Below are positions 47,876 through 61,296 of a stretch of DNA of 64,000 nt, piece by piece. The translations under genes were made by a program, and so were the position numbers. The stretch comes from Drosophila persimilis (taxonomy: Eukaryota > Arthropoda > Insecta > Diptera > Drosophilidae): NCBI RefSeq assembly GCF_003286085.1, contig NW_020825288.1, forward strand, positions 20,894,001-20,958,000, written 5' to 3'. Numbering within the stretch: the stretch's first letter is position 1; each line of letters opens with the position of its first letter. The notes beneath the pieces were generated by a model that saw only the letters and a list, made by a program, of their open reading frames with translations, was not told the DNA's origin and did no database searches.

Positions 47876-48680
47876 ATGAGCTCATTCCTCATGGGTTATC
47901 CACATGCCCCCCATCACGTCCAGAGTCCCATGTCCATGGGCAATGGCCTGGATCCGAAATTTCCGCCCGTGGCCGATGACTATCATCACTATAATGGTCA
48001 TTATTCCATGACCGCCTCCACGGGGCACATGAACAGTGCCGTCGGAGTCGGAGTCAGCAGCGGCGGTGGAACACTCGGTGTCGGTGGCTCGGTTGGCGGG
48101 GTGACAGGTGGTGCAGCGGCCATGTCTGGTCACCCGCATGCGATGCATCCGGCGGATATGGTCAGCGACTATATGGCCCATCACCACAATCCCCACACGC
48201 ACTCGCACACCCACCCGCACTCGCACCACCACAGCAATAGTGCGTTGTCCGGCGTCCATCAGCCATCCGCCGGTGGGTACACCACTAACTATGCCGCCGC
48301 CACACCGCCCTCTAGCCACCATCCACACTCGCATACGCATCCGCACGCGCATCCCCACCAGAGTCTCGGATATTACGTCCACCATGCCCCCGAGTTCATC
48401 TCCGCCGGAGCCGTGCACTCCGATCCGGCGCCGCTTTCGAATGCCGGCTACGGGCCGTCGGTGAATGTCCCCAACAGTGGGAGCGGCTCTGGAGGAGCTG
48501 CCATCGCCAACTCCAATGGATACTACGGGGGTTACGGCGGGGGCTATGGCACTGCGAATGGCAGTGTGGGCAGCACACACTCTCAGGGACACTCGCCGCA
48601 CTCCCAGATGATGGATCTGCCGCTGCAATGCTCCTCCACAGAACCACCCACGAATACAGCACTGGGTCTCCAGGAATTAG
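47876..48680 (+). CDS. Dfd: Dfd coding exon 1
   Basis: The exon encodes residues 1-268 plus one base. It contains the conserved N-terminus, Gly-rich stretches, alternating His-Pro/His-Ser runs (the His-rich 'pair' repeat common in Drosophila regulators) and the conserved block [20 protein letters not shown]. It ends GAATTAG followed by the donor GTGAGT. Translation past 48680 into SIGEGMRVL is intronic and spurious. Confidence 0.97.
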
Positions 48681-51600
48681 GTGAGTTTTCAATCGGAGAA
48701 GGAATGAGAGTTCTATAAAATACGGAAGTCTGAACAGGGTTAGATTTGGAATCGTGGTTGTATTATACGAGAAATTAACGTATTTTAAGGTGGTAATGAG
48801 CTGCACTTAAAGGGTATACTTCCTCCCATGAAATACATTAGGTGTAAGGGGGATTCTTTATGAGAATAATCTTTAGCTAAATCAGCCTTTGTGAGAATCA
48901 ATTATTGTGAAAGCACTCTTGAAAAGCTCTAATCTTTGTTCTAAAAAGAGAGTCGTCTGCTCGATTGGTCTCCATATACTCTACTATAATCCTAGATCAT
49001 AAAATTCATGAAAATATCAACTAAGCCGTACGAATATTTTAATTAAAACTTTATAAGCCATCTCCTTGTAACCCCCTTATAATAATCTGCTCTCAATGCA
49101 GGTTTAAAACTAGAGAAACGCATTGAAGAAGCTGTACCTGCCGGACAACAATTGCAAGAACTGGGAATGAGATTGCGCTGTGATGATATGGGATCCGAAG
49201 TGGTAATAAACCAAAAAATAAACCCTAGAAGAGAACCCTAATGCAAATTAACCATTGATTTATACAGGATGATATGTCGGAAGAGGATCGTCTGATGTTG
49301 GATCGATCACCTGATGAACTCCTCTCCAATGACAACGACGACGATCTGGGGGACTCCGACAGCGACGAAGATCTGATGGCGGAAACAACCGACGGCGAAC
49401 GGATCATCTATCCCTGGATGAAGAAGATCCATGTGGCGGGTGTGGGTAAGTCGAAAGTTTCCTCCCTTCCCCACTCCTTTCCCACAAGAGTCCCAGACAT
49501 TGTGCCCCCATTTTTTTTTCGGGGTATGCTAATTAAATTACTTAGCTGCCAACACCCACTTGATCCACTGACAGGCCCCTCTGTAATGTTCGCTCTTTGG
49601 CGAAAAACACAGAGGCCAAAGAAAGAAAACTGCGACTGCGACTGCGACTCCCAAAGCTCATTAATCAAAATCAAGAATGCCACGCCTCATGTCGGAGAGG
49701 CTAAAGACCGTGTACCAACCCAAGTGACATGTTCCTGTATACACTGCTCCTTTACTATATATACTATATCTTTAGGTTTTTTGTGTGAGTTTTCTCGGCA
49801 AAATGTAGGCCTTCTGAGCCTCTTCCAGTGGTTCTTTCGACACTTGAAGTTGCTTCGCAGGCTTCGGTTGCCTTGACGTCACAGAGTCAATTGATATATC
49901 ATTGGAATGATCAAGGGAATATAGGAATTTATATTGTACTTAATGGGAAAAAAACCTAGTGATTGAGGGTAAATGTCAATGATTTCTTCCTTTAGAAAGT
50001 GGGATCCTAATTGAGGTTTTTTTTTAACATAAACATAGGACGACACTATAACCTTTCGACTACAAATATTTATTGATTCCTAAGAAATATGTCTGCAATG
50101 GAGTAATATTTTAGGTATATTTATTGATCGTAGTTAGGCTCTAGTAATTCTTGTTCCCTTTATTATAATTCAAACCAAGTTCAGGTGATTTAACCGGATT
50201 TTAAACAGTTTCAATGACTCGAAATTCTGTAAAATATCTCTAACAGTTCTAGATACTTGTTACCATGTCCAACCTCTCATTGAACACTCATTCACTCACA
50301 TCACCCAATCTTTGAGCTTGCCTTTACAACTTTTATGAATATACAGCCCCATTAATGCTCTATACAAAAACTGAATGCAGATCCGAGAACAGGTTTCCAT
50401 TTCAGAGTTCAAAACCATTCACCAGAAGGCAACAGCACCACTGAATGAGCCACAGTCCATTCCACTGCGATGTGGCACAGATAATTACCCATAATTGTCG
50501 CAGCCTAAAACGTAGGAATTCATTCAGCCATATGTCCGAATGTCGAGTGGGTTACCAACTGATGATTGTCGTCGCTTATTGTTTTAATATTACTGAATGG
50601 GGCATGGCTGGGAATGGGAGTGGGATGCCTTAGGGGCATCAAGTAGGTGTCGACTGCATTTACGCGGAGGCCCACGAGGAGTCTCCACGCACGGACCCTG
50701 ATAGATTGCTTTTTAATTAGCACAGAGAGAGACCCAGAGCCCTGATGGAGTACTCCAATTTGGGTATAACCTTGACCCAAATGGGTAATTATAATGTTTC
50801 GTTTTACGCCACTCCGACGCGCCTCATCGGGCCACTCCAGAGAGACGCTTGGGGAATTGACTCTGACTCTAAGCATCAGAAAAATCAAAAATCAAAGTAG
50901 TCCATCAGACAGACAGACGGATGGATGGACGGACAGACGAAGGCACAAACGATCGCTCAGGGGCATGTTTGACACAGTCGCAAGGTACGTACCGTACCCG
51001 ACTCCATCTCCATCTCCGACTTCGACTTTGGCTCCGACTGAGTGACGGATGGTCCGTGTCATTTGATGTTAATGTTGTGACATTTATCATGAGCGCACGA
51101 CTACGAGAACAAGACGAAACTTGATTATCGCCAGTGCATCATCTCTCTCTCTCGGAGTATCGTCTCGGAGACTCGGAGTCTCTCGTCTCGTTATGTGCCC
51201 CAAAACCTGTGTCCCCCCGTACCCCAGCGGTGTCATGTTGTTCCCTTTACAAATGACTTACACTCGCTTAACACTTGCCTCTGCCGACTAGAGGCCCAAA
51301 AAAAAAAAAACTATGCGATGTGGCGTGTGGTCTTTTGCTCAATTTATTATGATAGTTTTTCTTTCTTTTTGTTTTTTTGCCCTACGGCCCAACAAAACAC
51401 AAAACTTGTTCAAAGTTTTGTTTGAAAGAGAAGTGTGAAATGGTATTTAGAGAGCAATTTTGTTGATTATTTAATAGTTTCAATGGGCAAGTGTTGAAAA
51501 GATATCAATAAGTGTTGAGTGTTGGTAAGGGGACAGTGGGATTTGATTGTGGAAATTAGGTTGATTTAGTAGAATGAAAGGTTCTTAAATTAACGTTTGG

Positions 51601-54600
51601 GATGGCAGTGGAACTGGTAAAAGTCATAAAGAGTCCTAATAGAGTGTGATTCCTTTGATTCCTAATTGCTAAAACACTCGAAAAATAGTGTTGGAAATGA
51701 CATTTTGATATGGGAAAAGTTGATTTGGGAGTAGTAAAAACTTCGATCTTATGGAAATTTGCTATCATTTAATTTCTAATATGATTGGTGACTGAAAAAA
51801 GATTGGATCCTATATAAAAAGTTTTAAAAGTTAAGAAAAACAGTGTGGAAAAGGGATATAAGGTTCATATTTGGGCTGAAAAGGAGAAAACTTGTATTAA
51901 GTACACCTAGAAATGTCTCATGTGGCCAAAAGGGTCTCAGAAAATTGTTTAATACATAAAGAATTCTTATAAGTATGATTATAATGTGAGTAGGAACTGC
52001 TTTAAAATTCGTTGGAAAATGGAGCTATCTTCCAACTAAAGTCCCAAACTTGTTGTTTAGGGTAAACATGGCTTTAACATACAACGAGATTCCCATATAT
52101 CAAACCATTCTCAACCGAAGGTATCACATGCTAATGTGTTAGAGGGAAACCTCTCATAATCTTGGGTGAAAAATATTGATTTCATGCACGACAGAGAGGT
52201 CCAAGAGATGAGGTGGCTAAAACTTGTACAAGTTTCATGTTTTATACGATATACAATACACACAAAAAGAGAGATACTCTGCTGCTGCTGCTGCTGCTGT
52301 GGCGGCTATGGGGCATTCAATAAACAGTGAAACGTGAACAGCCTTGTAACTGAATTTCAATGGCAAGTCCACGATTAAGTTTCCACACCACGAGAGGGGC
52401 AGGAGGAGGAGACCTGAGACAGAGACTGAGGCTGAGGCTGAGAGTCACAGTTACCCGATGACTTGCGGAAAAGCCGCCTCAACGGCAAAAAAAAAAAGTG
52501 CAAGCTAAAGATACAGATACATGAAGGCACACAGCACACACAGATGCTGTAAAAACTCGACTGGAATATTGCGCCTTTTGCAAAATGTTTACCGGCGGCG
52601 GCCCAGGCCCAGGCCCAGGCCCAGGGCATGACAATGATGAAAATGACGCAGTAAAAATTAAGAAGTTCGCCTTTTATGACAGATGAGGCACGAACAGCTG
52701 AGGCACAGACACAGATACTGGGGACTCAGACACAAATACTGGACCCAGACATCGAATCAGACCCAGAGACTGGCCTCAGAGACCGAATCTCCGCTGAGTT
52801 CTTCGCACAAAGCATAATTAGCGAGATCCCCCTCTAGCAAGTGAATGGAGCTTCTCTCTCTTTCTTTTAACATATACCCGTCCCTATCTTGATTTGGCAA
52901 TTTACGCCAATAAAAGTTCTCTTCTCTGAAGCTGCCAACTGTTTGCAAATTATTGAAATTGGCATTAATTAGCGTACATTTATTGCTCTCTGCCTTCGAC
53001 CATTGTACTTCTACTTCCATAATTCTATATCTTTCGCACAGACTAGAGACAATTTTTGGAGAGGTTTCAGCGTGTCTTTGTGTTCTTTTGTTGAAAGCAA
53101 ACGAATCTTCAAGGTCGCTCCATTGCCTGGGCTCCATTGTTTGTCCGGAGACTTAAAAGTCGTGAGCTTCTTACTGTCTTTCTTCTGGTATTTTGCGGCT
53201 CCATTCCATTCTATTTTCCACACACAAAACGATTGCGAGTCTTGGAACAAGTGCCTAAGACTTTTGGCTTTTAGTTGAATAACATTTTCGATGGTCATTT
53301 GTTGTTGTGCGTTCTCTTGGGCTATGCCATGAGAAGGGGAAAGTGAAATAAACACTATTTTTGGAGAAGGGAAACATGATTTTAGTGGGGCTCTTTTTTT
53401 TGGGAATTTTTGAAGGTATGCAAGGTATGGAAGGGAATTTAAATACAAGGAAAGTCTCTAAAATTCTTTAAAAATGTTACGTGGGCAACTTTCTATTTCC
53501 ATTTTTATTTTCTGGGCTTTAAATGTATAAATATTTTAGTAGCACTGAAAAAATAACCAGGAATCAAACTTAATATAGAAATCTTGAGAGTTTGAACTTC
53601 ATATAAGAACTGCGTGATGGTTTTCTTGGAAAATATAAAGGTTTTATACCAGGAATATATGATAACAGAATTTTCCCTATTTCTTTTATTTTTTACGAAT
53701 TTTCTATAACAAAATTCTGTTTATCTTTAACCCATTTTTCATACAAATAAATTTGAAACCATTTATATTTATTTTACGCGAAAAATACTTGAATATTACT
53801 TTTTTTATAGTTTTTTCATATTGTTTTAGCTCAAATTAGTACCCCATTGACTCATAAATCTCTGCCAACTCCTTGAAACCGCATAAATTAACATATTTTA
53901 TAATTTAAATGCTCACTAAGCTCTTAGCCATTTTGGTAAAATCTAAGCCCCAAAAGTATTTTTTGCGTTTGAGTGAACAAAAATTCATGGCGTAGAACAA
54001 TTCTCCCACAGCGTGGCGGCGGCAACCAGTTCAAGTGCTGCTGCGGGTACTTTACGGTGGAGCCACAAAAATACATATATATACGATATACATATATGAT
54101 GTATGGGGGCTTGGGGGTGTGCTCTGGGAAGGGGGCACATACATGTGTAAGTAGCATGAGCTCATGTTTATTTTTATTATTTCGCCTGGCTCTGCCACAC
54201 AAATTGCAAGTCACTTGACAAGCTGCTGATGCAGCTCCCGCTGTTGTTGAAATGTTGACTTGCCTTTTTCTACTCTTTTTTTTGCCTTGCCATGAGCTCA
54301 CACACAGATACTTTAAGGGGTAAGAAACATCCAAAGTTTAAACTCGGAATGGAACCCCAGCTGGAATGGATAGCACGGCGTATGCGCAATGCGGCATTCA
54401 TTAGTGCAGATCTCAAAAATTATAAATTTCTAGCAATTTGTTTAAAACTGCAACGTGAAGCGACCTGCTCCCCCCACGATTTCCTAGGGGGAACAGGTTT
54501 TTTCTATAAATGATTTCTGATGAATGTTCATCTAAATGAATTATGACAGATGTTAAATATTTTTGTTGCTTGATTTCTTTCCATCTTTAATTTTTTTTGT

Positions 54601-57600
54601 CGCTGGCACGAGTCAAATTTCTTATTTAAACCACAAAAATATTTACCCACTCTCTGGCTTAAAGTTTATCTGAATAATTAATCACTCAAACGAATGCAAA
54701 ATGAATGAAGTGCTGGGGAGAATCGAATCGAATCGAAAGGAGAAGCCCGGAAGTTGTCTGGTGGCACCACCGCACCTCAAAATTGGGATTGGGCTTTGGG
54801 ATTTGGGGGATTAGGGCCCACCAAATGAGGCCGCCAGACAAAAGAGATTATGAAATAATGTCTGACATAGTTTTTGGGTATGTGGGGGAACCCGCTCTCT
54901 TCTCTCTCCCAGCCCGGCTTTTCCCTCTCTTTCTGTGAATGAATTTGTAGAGTCACAAATGCATGATAAATCATATGAAATTTTTAGGATGGGACAAACA
55001 TGCCGACAGCCAACAACAGTTTTCAGAATGAGTCAGGGGCTTCGAATTTGGAATATATTGTAGGAATACTCAGGAGGGATCCATGCGAAGAGGTATCGGA
55101 GAGGGGGCACACACAAAATCCCACTGAAATCCCTAGAGAGCGCCAATATCCTAGATATTGCAGCTCTCCCTCTCTCCCCGATTTGGCAGCTCTTTAGCGC
55201 TGCCCTCTCTCTTTCCCTCTTGCCACATGCAACCCAACCGCTGGTGGGGGGACTTGTGCAATCTTGATTTCCATGGCCTTGTATGATTTGGCATTTTCAT
55301 AAATTGGCTGCCATTCTTATGGCAGTTTTAAATGCAATTGGCACTCTTTTTCGGTTCCTCTTCTGGGCCACGACCATGACGTTGCTGTTTGCTCTTTCCT
55401 CTCCGCCTTCGCTGAGTTCTTCCTCTCTTTTCTTGGTCTGCCCTGGCAGTTTCGTTGAAATGTTGAAATGAAATGATACGCACTTATTAAAAACGAATTA
55501 ACGCAGCATGCCGCCGCCGCCGCCGCTGCCGCCGCCAACGCCAACGCCACAGACAGCGTCATAGGCCCCTGACGCAGCAGCAGCTGACATTGGGTTTTCT
55601 CGCGCCCTCTCTTTCTATCTTACATGTCTGCACCTCTCTCTCTAAAGGTGTTTTTCTTTCCCTGTCCTGTCTCTCCCTCTCTCTCTTTGAAGGTGTTCCC
55701 CTTTGTAATTGATATTGCTGTTGTTTTTGCCCTTCGATTTGGTTTAGTTTTTCTTCCTTTTTCTTCGTTTCCTACTGGTTTCTCGGTTTCATTTTCTTCA
55801 TTTCATGCCGCGGAAATTTGTTGAGTTGTGTTTTTTCGGTTTCATGATATCTGTAATTTCAAGAATTTTGGTATTACATGAAATTACGAAAAGGAAATTG
55901 GTAAGGCAAAGGAAGTTTTTTCGATTTTCTATGATTTTTACTTTGTTTGCAGAGGATTTAAAAGATTCTGGGGATTTCCGAAGATTCTACGTTCCTTATA
56001 TCCTGCTCAAGCAGGACTTCTATTAGGATTTCTATAGAAAAAGCATGCCAGAATCTTAGGAGTCTATAAAAGAGTTTATTTGATAAGGAAATTGCATACC
56101 AAACTATCACTTCTTTAATGGAAATACTCTATGCTTATTCTGGTATAAAAACCTTTTCAAGATAAACTTTTGAGCATAAATTGGTGAACATATGACTCCC
56201 TGAACCCTTTTGTCCTAAGGGAAAATACCTCTATCTATGGAAACAAAAATAAATATAGAGAACCATAGAAAAACAGACACTGTCATAGAGAAATTCTCCC
56301 TTGAACAGACCTCTCCTGAACACAAACTCTCCTAAATCGACCCCAAGAAAGAACCACTCCTACCCACTGACAGATGACCAACTAAGAGTGCTGGCTGTCC
56401 ACCCTTGAAGTTTACAATATAATCTTCATTTTCTCAATCCAATCCTCGACAACTTTGAAACCCACAAGCGAATAAAAAAAAACTTGTCAGCAGATCTTAG
56501 GCGCATCTGTGGTGCTTTTCTTTGTCCAATCGAGTGACCCATGTTCAAGCATTCTCTTCATTGGACCACCCAAAAAGCCCAACCCAACCCACAGGCCCAC
56601 CTCCCACCCTGTAGGGCTGTCAACGGCCGGCTGGCTGGACACCGAAGAGCGCTGGACACACACTGACAGAATATATCATTAATCTAAGTTTTGGGCCTCG
56701 CCTGGGATTGAAATATTTCTATCAAATCGAAAGCTGTCTGTCACAGACGCAATGAAATTTTTATAAATGTACAAAACCCGAATGGAGCAGCGGATGTGAA
56801 ACAGTTGCACCGAACAGAACAGAACAGAACAGAACAGAAGAGAAAACTCTGATGGAAACATCAACATAATCGGAGATGTGGCAGCAAATTGAAATTGATG
56901 GAGCGTGCAACAATTCTGATCCAATGGACACCAAATGTCTGTCTGGGCATCTTTCGGGTCTTTCGGTGGCAGGTGCGAGGCATTTATTTGGCGGCGATAA
57001 AAATTAAAAAATAATAAGACAACGGAAAAGAGGAAAAGAGGAAAAGCGGAAGGGCTAAGGCTGCGACCCAGGCCAGGGAGGGAAAAACTAAATTGCGGCC
57101 GCGAAATGCGGCAACCTTCGATGGACAGACAAGGACAAGCGCAGCCCAGGCGCCCAAGCGCTATTTGATTTTGATTAATTATCCTGCCACAAGGAGGTCT
57201 TTCATGTCCCCGCTGGCACACAGTCACCCCCCACCCCCCACCCCTACTCCCAACTAAAACCCCGTCCCAAACGTCACATCCTCCAAAAAGGAGTTCCAGT
57301 TCTCGCGCTTCCAAGGTGAAAGGAAAACTTTTGGCTTTGTCGGAGGCTTTCTTAAGGGTTGTCAAGTTATCTAAGAGATTTATTGAGAAACGCAATTTGA
57401 AGTGTATTAATTGTGGATGCCACTCCCCTTTCCATATAATGTTCCTCCTTTCAAAGCCATTAATTATGGAAAATATTCTTCGTTTTTAGCGAATGGCTCG
57501 TATCAACCGGGAATGGAACCGAAACGCCAACGCACCGCCTACACACGACACCAGATCCTGGAACTGGAGAAGGAGTTCCACTACAATCGCTACCTGACGC

Positions 57601-58479
57601 GACGGCGACGCATCGAGATCGCCCATACGCTGGTGCTGTCGGAGCGTCAGATCAAGATCTGGTTCCAGAATCGTCGCATGAAGTGGAAGAAGGACAACAA
57701 GCTGCCAAACACCAAGAATGTGCGCAAGAAGACGGTCGACGCCAATGGCAATCCAACACCGGTAGCCAAAAAGACCTCCAAGAGGACCAGTGCCAAGAAG
57801 CAGGCGCAACAGCAGCAGCAGACACAGTCACAGTCCCAGAACTTGCCACAGTCTCAGCAGAACCCACAGCAGCAGACTCCAGTGATGAATGAGGTGAGTG
57901 GATCGTGTTGAAAGTCAACAGAAAAGGCACTTTAAGTGCGGGTCCTCCGGCTCCTTCGGGGTTTATGCGTGGCCTGAATCAGAATATCATTAATTGATGG
58001 GAGGATCCTGAGGCAAGATCAGCGTCTGCCTCAAAAACCAAGATAAAGATGTGGAACCAAAGCTAGGAATATTCTGCATATCTTTCATAGATATTATATT
58101 ATAGAAAAGTATCTAAAACCATACTTATACAATATCTCTCTCTCTCTCTCTATTCCAGTGCATTCGTTCCGATAGTTTGGAGAGCATTGGCGATGTGAGC
58201 TCTTCTCTGGGGAATCCCCCCTACATACCAGCGGCCTCTGAACCGGGCAATGCCTATGTCGGATCTCAGCAGCATCACAGCAATAATAATAATACCAACA
58301 GCAATAATAATAATAATAACAATAACAACCTCAATAATAATAATACGAATAACAATCAAATGGTGGGACATACGAGTCTCCATGGGAACCATCATCAACA
58401 GCAGCAGCAGCAACAATCCGATCTCATGACCAATCTGCAGTTGCACATCAAACAGGACTACGATCTTACAGCACTGTAG
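47876..58479 (+). CDS. Dfd: Deformed homeotic protein (five coding exons)
   Basis: Dfd is the Hox transcription factor that specifies maxillary and mandibular head segments. The coding sequence joins 47876-48680, 49102-49202, 49268-49445, 57490-57893 and 58159-58479, giving 602 residues, slightly longer than the D. melanogaster protein. Every junction keeps frame and has GT/AG ends. The protein starts [17 protein letters not shown] His/Gly-rich region fills exon 1, acidic [13 protein letters not shown] precedes the YPWM Exd-binding motif (residues 350-353, at 49409-49420), and the homeodomain is residues 372-431 (57519-57698) with Gln50. The C-terminal part holds Lys/Gln-, Asn- and Gln-rich tracts and ends [11 protein letters not shown]. 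Transcription runs in the same direction as Scr. Confidence 0.97.
48681..49101 (+). other. Dfd: Dfd intron 1
   Basis: This 421-base AT-rich intron has donor GTGAGT and acceptor CTCTCAATGCAG. Nothing else is seen in it. Confidence 0.95.
49102..49202 (+). CDS. Dfd: Dfd coding exon 2
   Basis: This 101-base exon encodes [20 protein letters not shown] followed by [13 protein letters not shown]. It is identified by near identity to Dfd and by frame: phase 1 in, phase 0 out. The donor is GTAATA, weaker than consensus, and replaces the Asn I recall at this junction in D. melanogaster with Val. Confidence 0.93.
49268..49445 (+). CDS. Dfd: Dfd coding exon 3 (acidic region, YPWM)
   Basis: The exon follows a 65-base intron (49203-49267). 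It encodes [20 protein letters not shown], the acidic run and [16 protein letters not shown]. The YPWM hexapeptide mediates contact with Extradenticle. The donor GTAAGT at 49446 closes it in phase 1. The open frame to 49876 is intron read-through. Confidence 0.96.
49446..57489 (+). other. Dfd: Dfd intron 3 (8 kb)
   Basis: The large intron separates the YPWM exon from the homeodomain exon. It has no coding region that I recognise. It contains a GCT trinucleotide run near 52281, CCCAGG repeats at 52599-52626, a GCC-rich tract near 55510 and AGAAC repeats at 56813-56838. Dfd introns are known to hold a neural autoregulatory enhancer. I cannot place it from sequence. The acceptor is TTCGTTTTTAG at 57479-57489. 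Confidence 0.85.
56813..56838 (+). repeat. (AGAAC)n pentamer repeat
   Basis: Five consecutive AGAAC units in Dfd intron 3, 650 bases before the homeodomain exon. Confidence 0.9.
57490..57893 (+). CDS. Dfd: Dfd coding exon 4 (homeodomain)
   Basis: The exon encodes [20 protein letters not shown] and the rest of the 60-residue homeodomain (57519-57698). It then encodes the Dfd-specific [20 protein letters not shown] segment and a Gln/Ser-rich stretch ending MNE. The donor is GTGAGT. The Dfd signature residues next to the homeodomain (NKLPNTKNV) distinguish it from Scr and Antp. Confidence 0.97.
58159..58479 (+). CDS. Dfd: Dfd coding exon 5 (C-terminus)
   Basis: After a 265-base intron (57894-58158, ending in a CT repeat and TTCCAG), the exon encodes [20 protein letters not shown], an Asn-rich tract from AAT/AAC repeats (58270-58355), a Gln run and the conserved end [18 protein letters not shown]. 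The stop is TAG at 58477-58479. The last bases are duplicated after the stop. Confidence 0.96.
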   Translation, partial: CIRSDSLESIGDVSSSLGNPPYIPAASEPGNAYVGSQQHHSNNNNTNSNNNNNNNNNLNNNNTNNNQMVGHTSLHGNHHQQQQQQQSDLMTNLQLHIKQDYDLTAL

Positions 58480-59035
58480 GCAACAGGACTACGATCTGAC
58501 AGATGCGTAGAAAATGTAGAAAAAAACCTTAAGCACATGTAAATTTCCCAACCCAAACCCCAGCCCCACTTCCTTTGTAGATCTTTGTGTTTGTTTTCTT
58601 TTCTAAAAACGAAAACCTTGCGACTCTGTGGACAAGGCCAAGGACAAATCGGAATATACAGTGAACAAAAATAGTTAGTTAGACTAAAGTTAAGCATCGA
58701 CCATTAGGTAATCGAACTCTCACTTAACCCAAAATCCTTTTAACCCCAAAACAAAATGTTGTATATGAGATATATGTGTACTTAAGCATCCCCCCTAAGA
58801 ATCAGGTATAAGAGAGTTTTTGTATAAAGCCTAGAAAGATTTGTCATAGTCATTAAGTGGTACAACATAATAGAGATCTATATATAGTACTTAGTATATA
58901 GGATTGCATATATGTATAATTATGATTATTATTATTATTATTAAATGTAGTGTGGCATTTGTTGTGCGTCGTCTAGATGTATGTAAGTTCGTACGTATAT
59001 TTTATGGATACAAATAAATGATATAAAATGAAAGA
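58480..59035 (+). other. Dfd: Dfd 3'UTR and poly(A) signal
   Basis: The AT-rich trailer has the hexamer AATAAA at 59013-59018, which sets the likely cleavage near 59035. It begins with a near copy of the last 28 or so coding bases (58481-58510). An ATT trinucleotide run lies at 58924-58942. Confidence 0.65.
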
Positions 59036-61296
59036 TAATTAATGAAAAGTTTAGAGAAATTTATTGTGAACGAAAAAGTTAAGGAAATGTACTGCACTTT
59101 GGGTAAGAAATCAATGAATCACTTTATGATTTAAAGGAGAAATATGTATATTTGGTTCCCTACGAAAAAGATAAACTTTTAGAAGATTTTTGCGAATATT
59201 GGTATACGAAAAGTGAGATGATTTGATGGATTTTATGGGACAATATATAATATATTTTTGGAGAATTTATTCTGCGAATATTTAGCTTAGGCGGACATGT
59301 TCTTTGATCGAGCCATGGTTGTCCATCCAGAGGGGAATCCTGTATCCATCGCACCCATAGAGACCATAATTTTCAGCAGGAACGCGTAATGCGGCAGCGC
59401 CCATCTGTCGGTATGCGTTTCATCTCAGAATCCGCTTGGCCTGGTGTTGCTTTGCAACTGAATGCTGCAGTCATTCCATAGATCTGTAAATCAAAAAAGA
59501 TTTAAAGCTAATTCCCCTTTCACAGCTCCTTCAAAAGTAACCAACAAAAATTTCAAACCAAACTTTATTCCTGAATGACTGAAGCACACACTCCTTTTGA
59601 TGGATAACATCCCCTCAAAAAGACAATTTTCTTAACCCGCCTACACACACATAACCCAAGTAGTGGACTTATCCACGATGATAATCCGCTGATTCATCCA
59701 TCGCTCATTGTCAACTAATTAGGACAAATTTAAACATCATGACCCAAACGCTGCTGGGATCCAAACTCCTTTTGTGTTTCGTGTTTCGGAGGGGGATTTC
59801 GCGCTAAAGAATTCAACAGGCCTTTGTTGCCAATCAACATTTTGGGGGGCTCTGTGTGGCAAGGAGGCACGGGGCAGGCAGGCAGGCGGGGTCGCCAAAT
59901 GCTAACAAGAGTTCTTAATTAAAAATCGATTCGTCCAATGATTGATCACAGCCCATTGGCACCTGTTGGCTTCTGGAAATATGTTCAACAAGAAATCATC
60001 TCTCCCAAGGAATTGCATAGCGAATGGGGATCCTGAAGGGGTGATAAACTGGTCTTTGCACACACATTTCACTCGAATATCGAGGTCCTATTGCGAATTG
60101 TTAGTGGTTATTCAGGCGTGCACTCCTCCTCGTTGACAATGACCAGAGAGACGACTCCTCCAGGGGATCGGGAGTAGCAGTGCCCTCTCGGTTGGGACAC
60201 AATCAATCTACCCCTGACTTGGACAGTGGATTGTCGTGCCTGGGTACATGGAAACACTCTTAGCGCTTAATTTATCATTGCGAAATGATCAGCACTGTCT
60301 CCTGCTCCTTCGGAGTCCAGTCCAAACTGGAACTGGAAATTGCGCGCCGCACACTCGCCTCAAGCCTCAAGCCTCAAGCGATAAAAGGATTAAGACCTAC
60401 TTATAGACCGGAACGAAACAAGAGCCTGAAGACGAGGAGAGGAGACCTGAAACCCAGACGGAGGACCATACAAGGAGGACGCGGATGAGTACCAGCAAAA
60501 AGTTGACATTGCGTTCTCCCCTGTTGAAATTAGCAGCTCAAAGTGATTACGAGAGCATGAGCACGTGTTATGGAAATAATTTAACACTTTGACAGGGATA
60601 GCAGTACAGAAGAGAGGGGGTCGCGATCGGAGTGGGGCGCATGGGGTACGCGGGTTCTGGAATATCACTCGTAATTATGACCAACGGTAGCTTCAGTTGT
60701 CACTTGCCCTCGGAAGAGGACCCACCGCAGACAGGATTTGTGACAAGTTTTTCGGTTAAAGAATATAGATACAGAAAATATCATAAAGAGGTGTTAAAAC
60801 AAATGAATTAACTAAAGAAAAATATAAACATAATTCCAAAAGAATTCTAAACCATTAAATTTCCAAAAACCTAAATATCTGTAGCCATAAACCAACGAAA
60901 ACTCCACCAAAATCACACCAAAGCCGTCAGAAATCAATAGAATTCGATCGGATCTACAATTTTAAAGCCAGAACCCTTCCTAGAACCCCTTCCCATCAAT
61001 CCATTAAACCCTCGAAAACGACTCTCACACCTTTCAAGAGGCCACAAAATCTGTAGGGTATTTGTTCTAAATGATTTTTAATAGACAAAACTCAGCGCAG
61101 CCATTCCTCTGACCATTTATATTCCATCCTCCAACCGACCGACCATCCATCCATCCATCGTATGGGGTAAAAGGAGGCCAGGCCAGGCCGGGACCAGGCT
61201 GAAGGCAGGAGGCACTCGCATGGTCAAACATAATACATGGGTTAATGGTTACAAATTAGGCCTGGATCGGTTGCACGCACAGGGAGGCAGGCAGTA

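Noticed and set aside
47882..48628. 248-codon frame on the - strand
   Set aside because: It is the antisense shadow of Dfd exon 1, produced by biased His/Gly/Ser codons.
49274..49876. Long open frame starting in Dfd exon 3
   Set aside because: Continues past a consensus donor at 49446. The part after that is intron and does not match Dfd.
56679..57395. 238-codon frame on the - strand in Dfd intron 3
   Set aside because: No domain or conserved motif. It includes translated repeats (AGAAC) and lies within a known intron.
58150..58446. 98-codon Ile/Val-rich frame on the - strand
   Set aside because: Antisense of the Asn-rich AAT repeat in Dfd exon 5.
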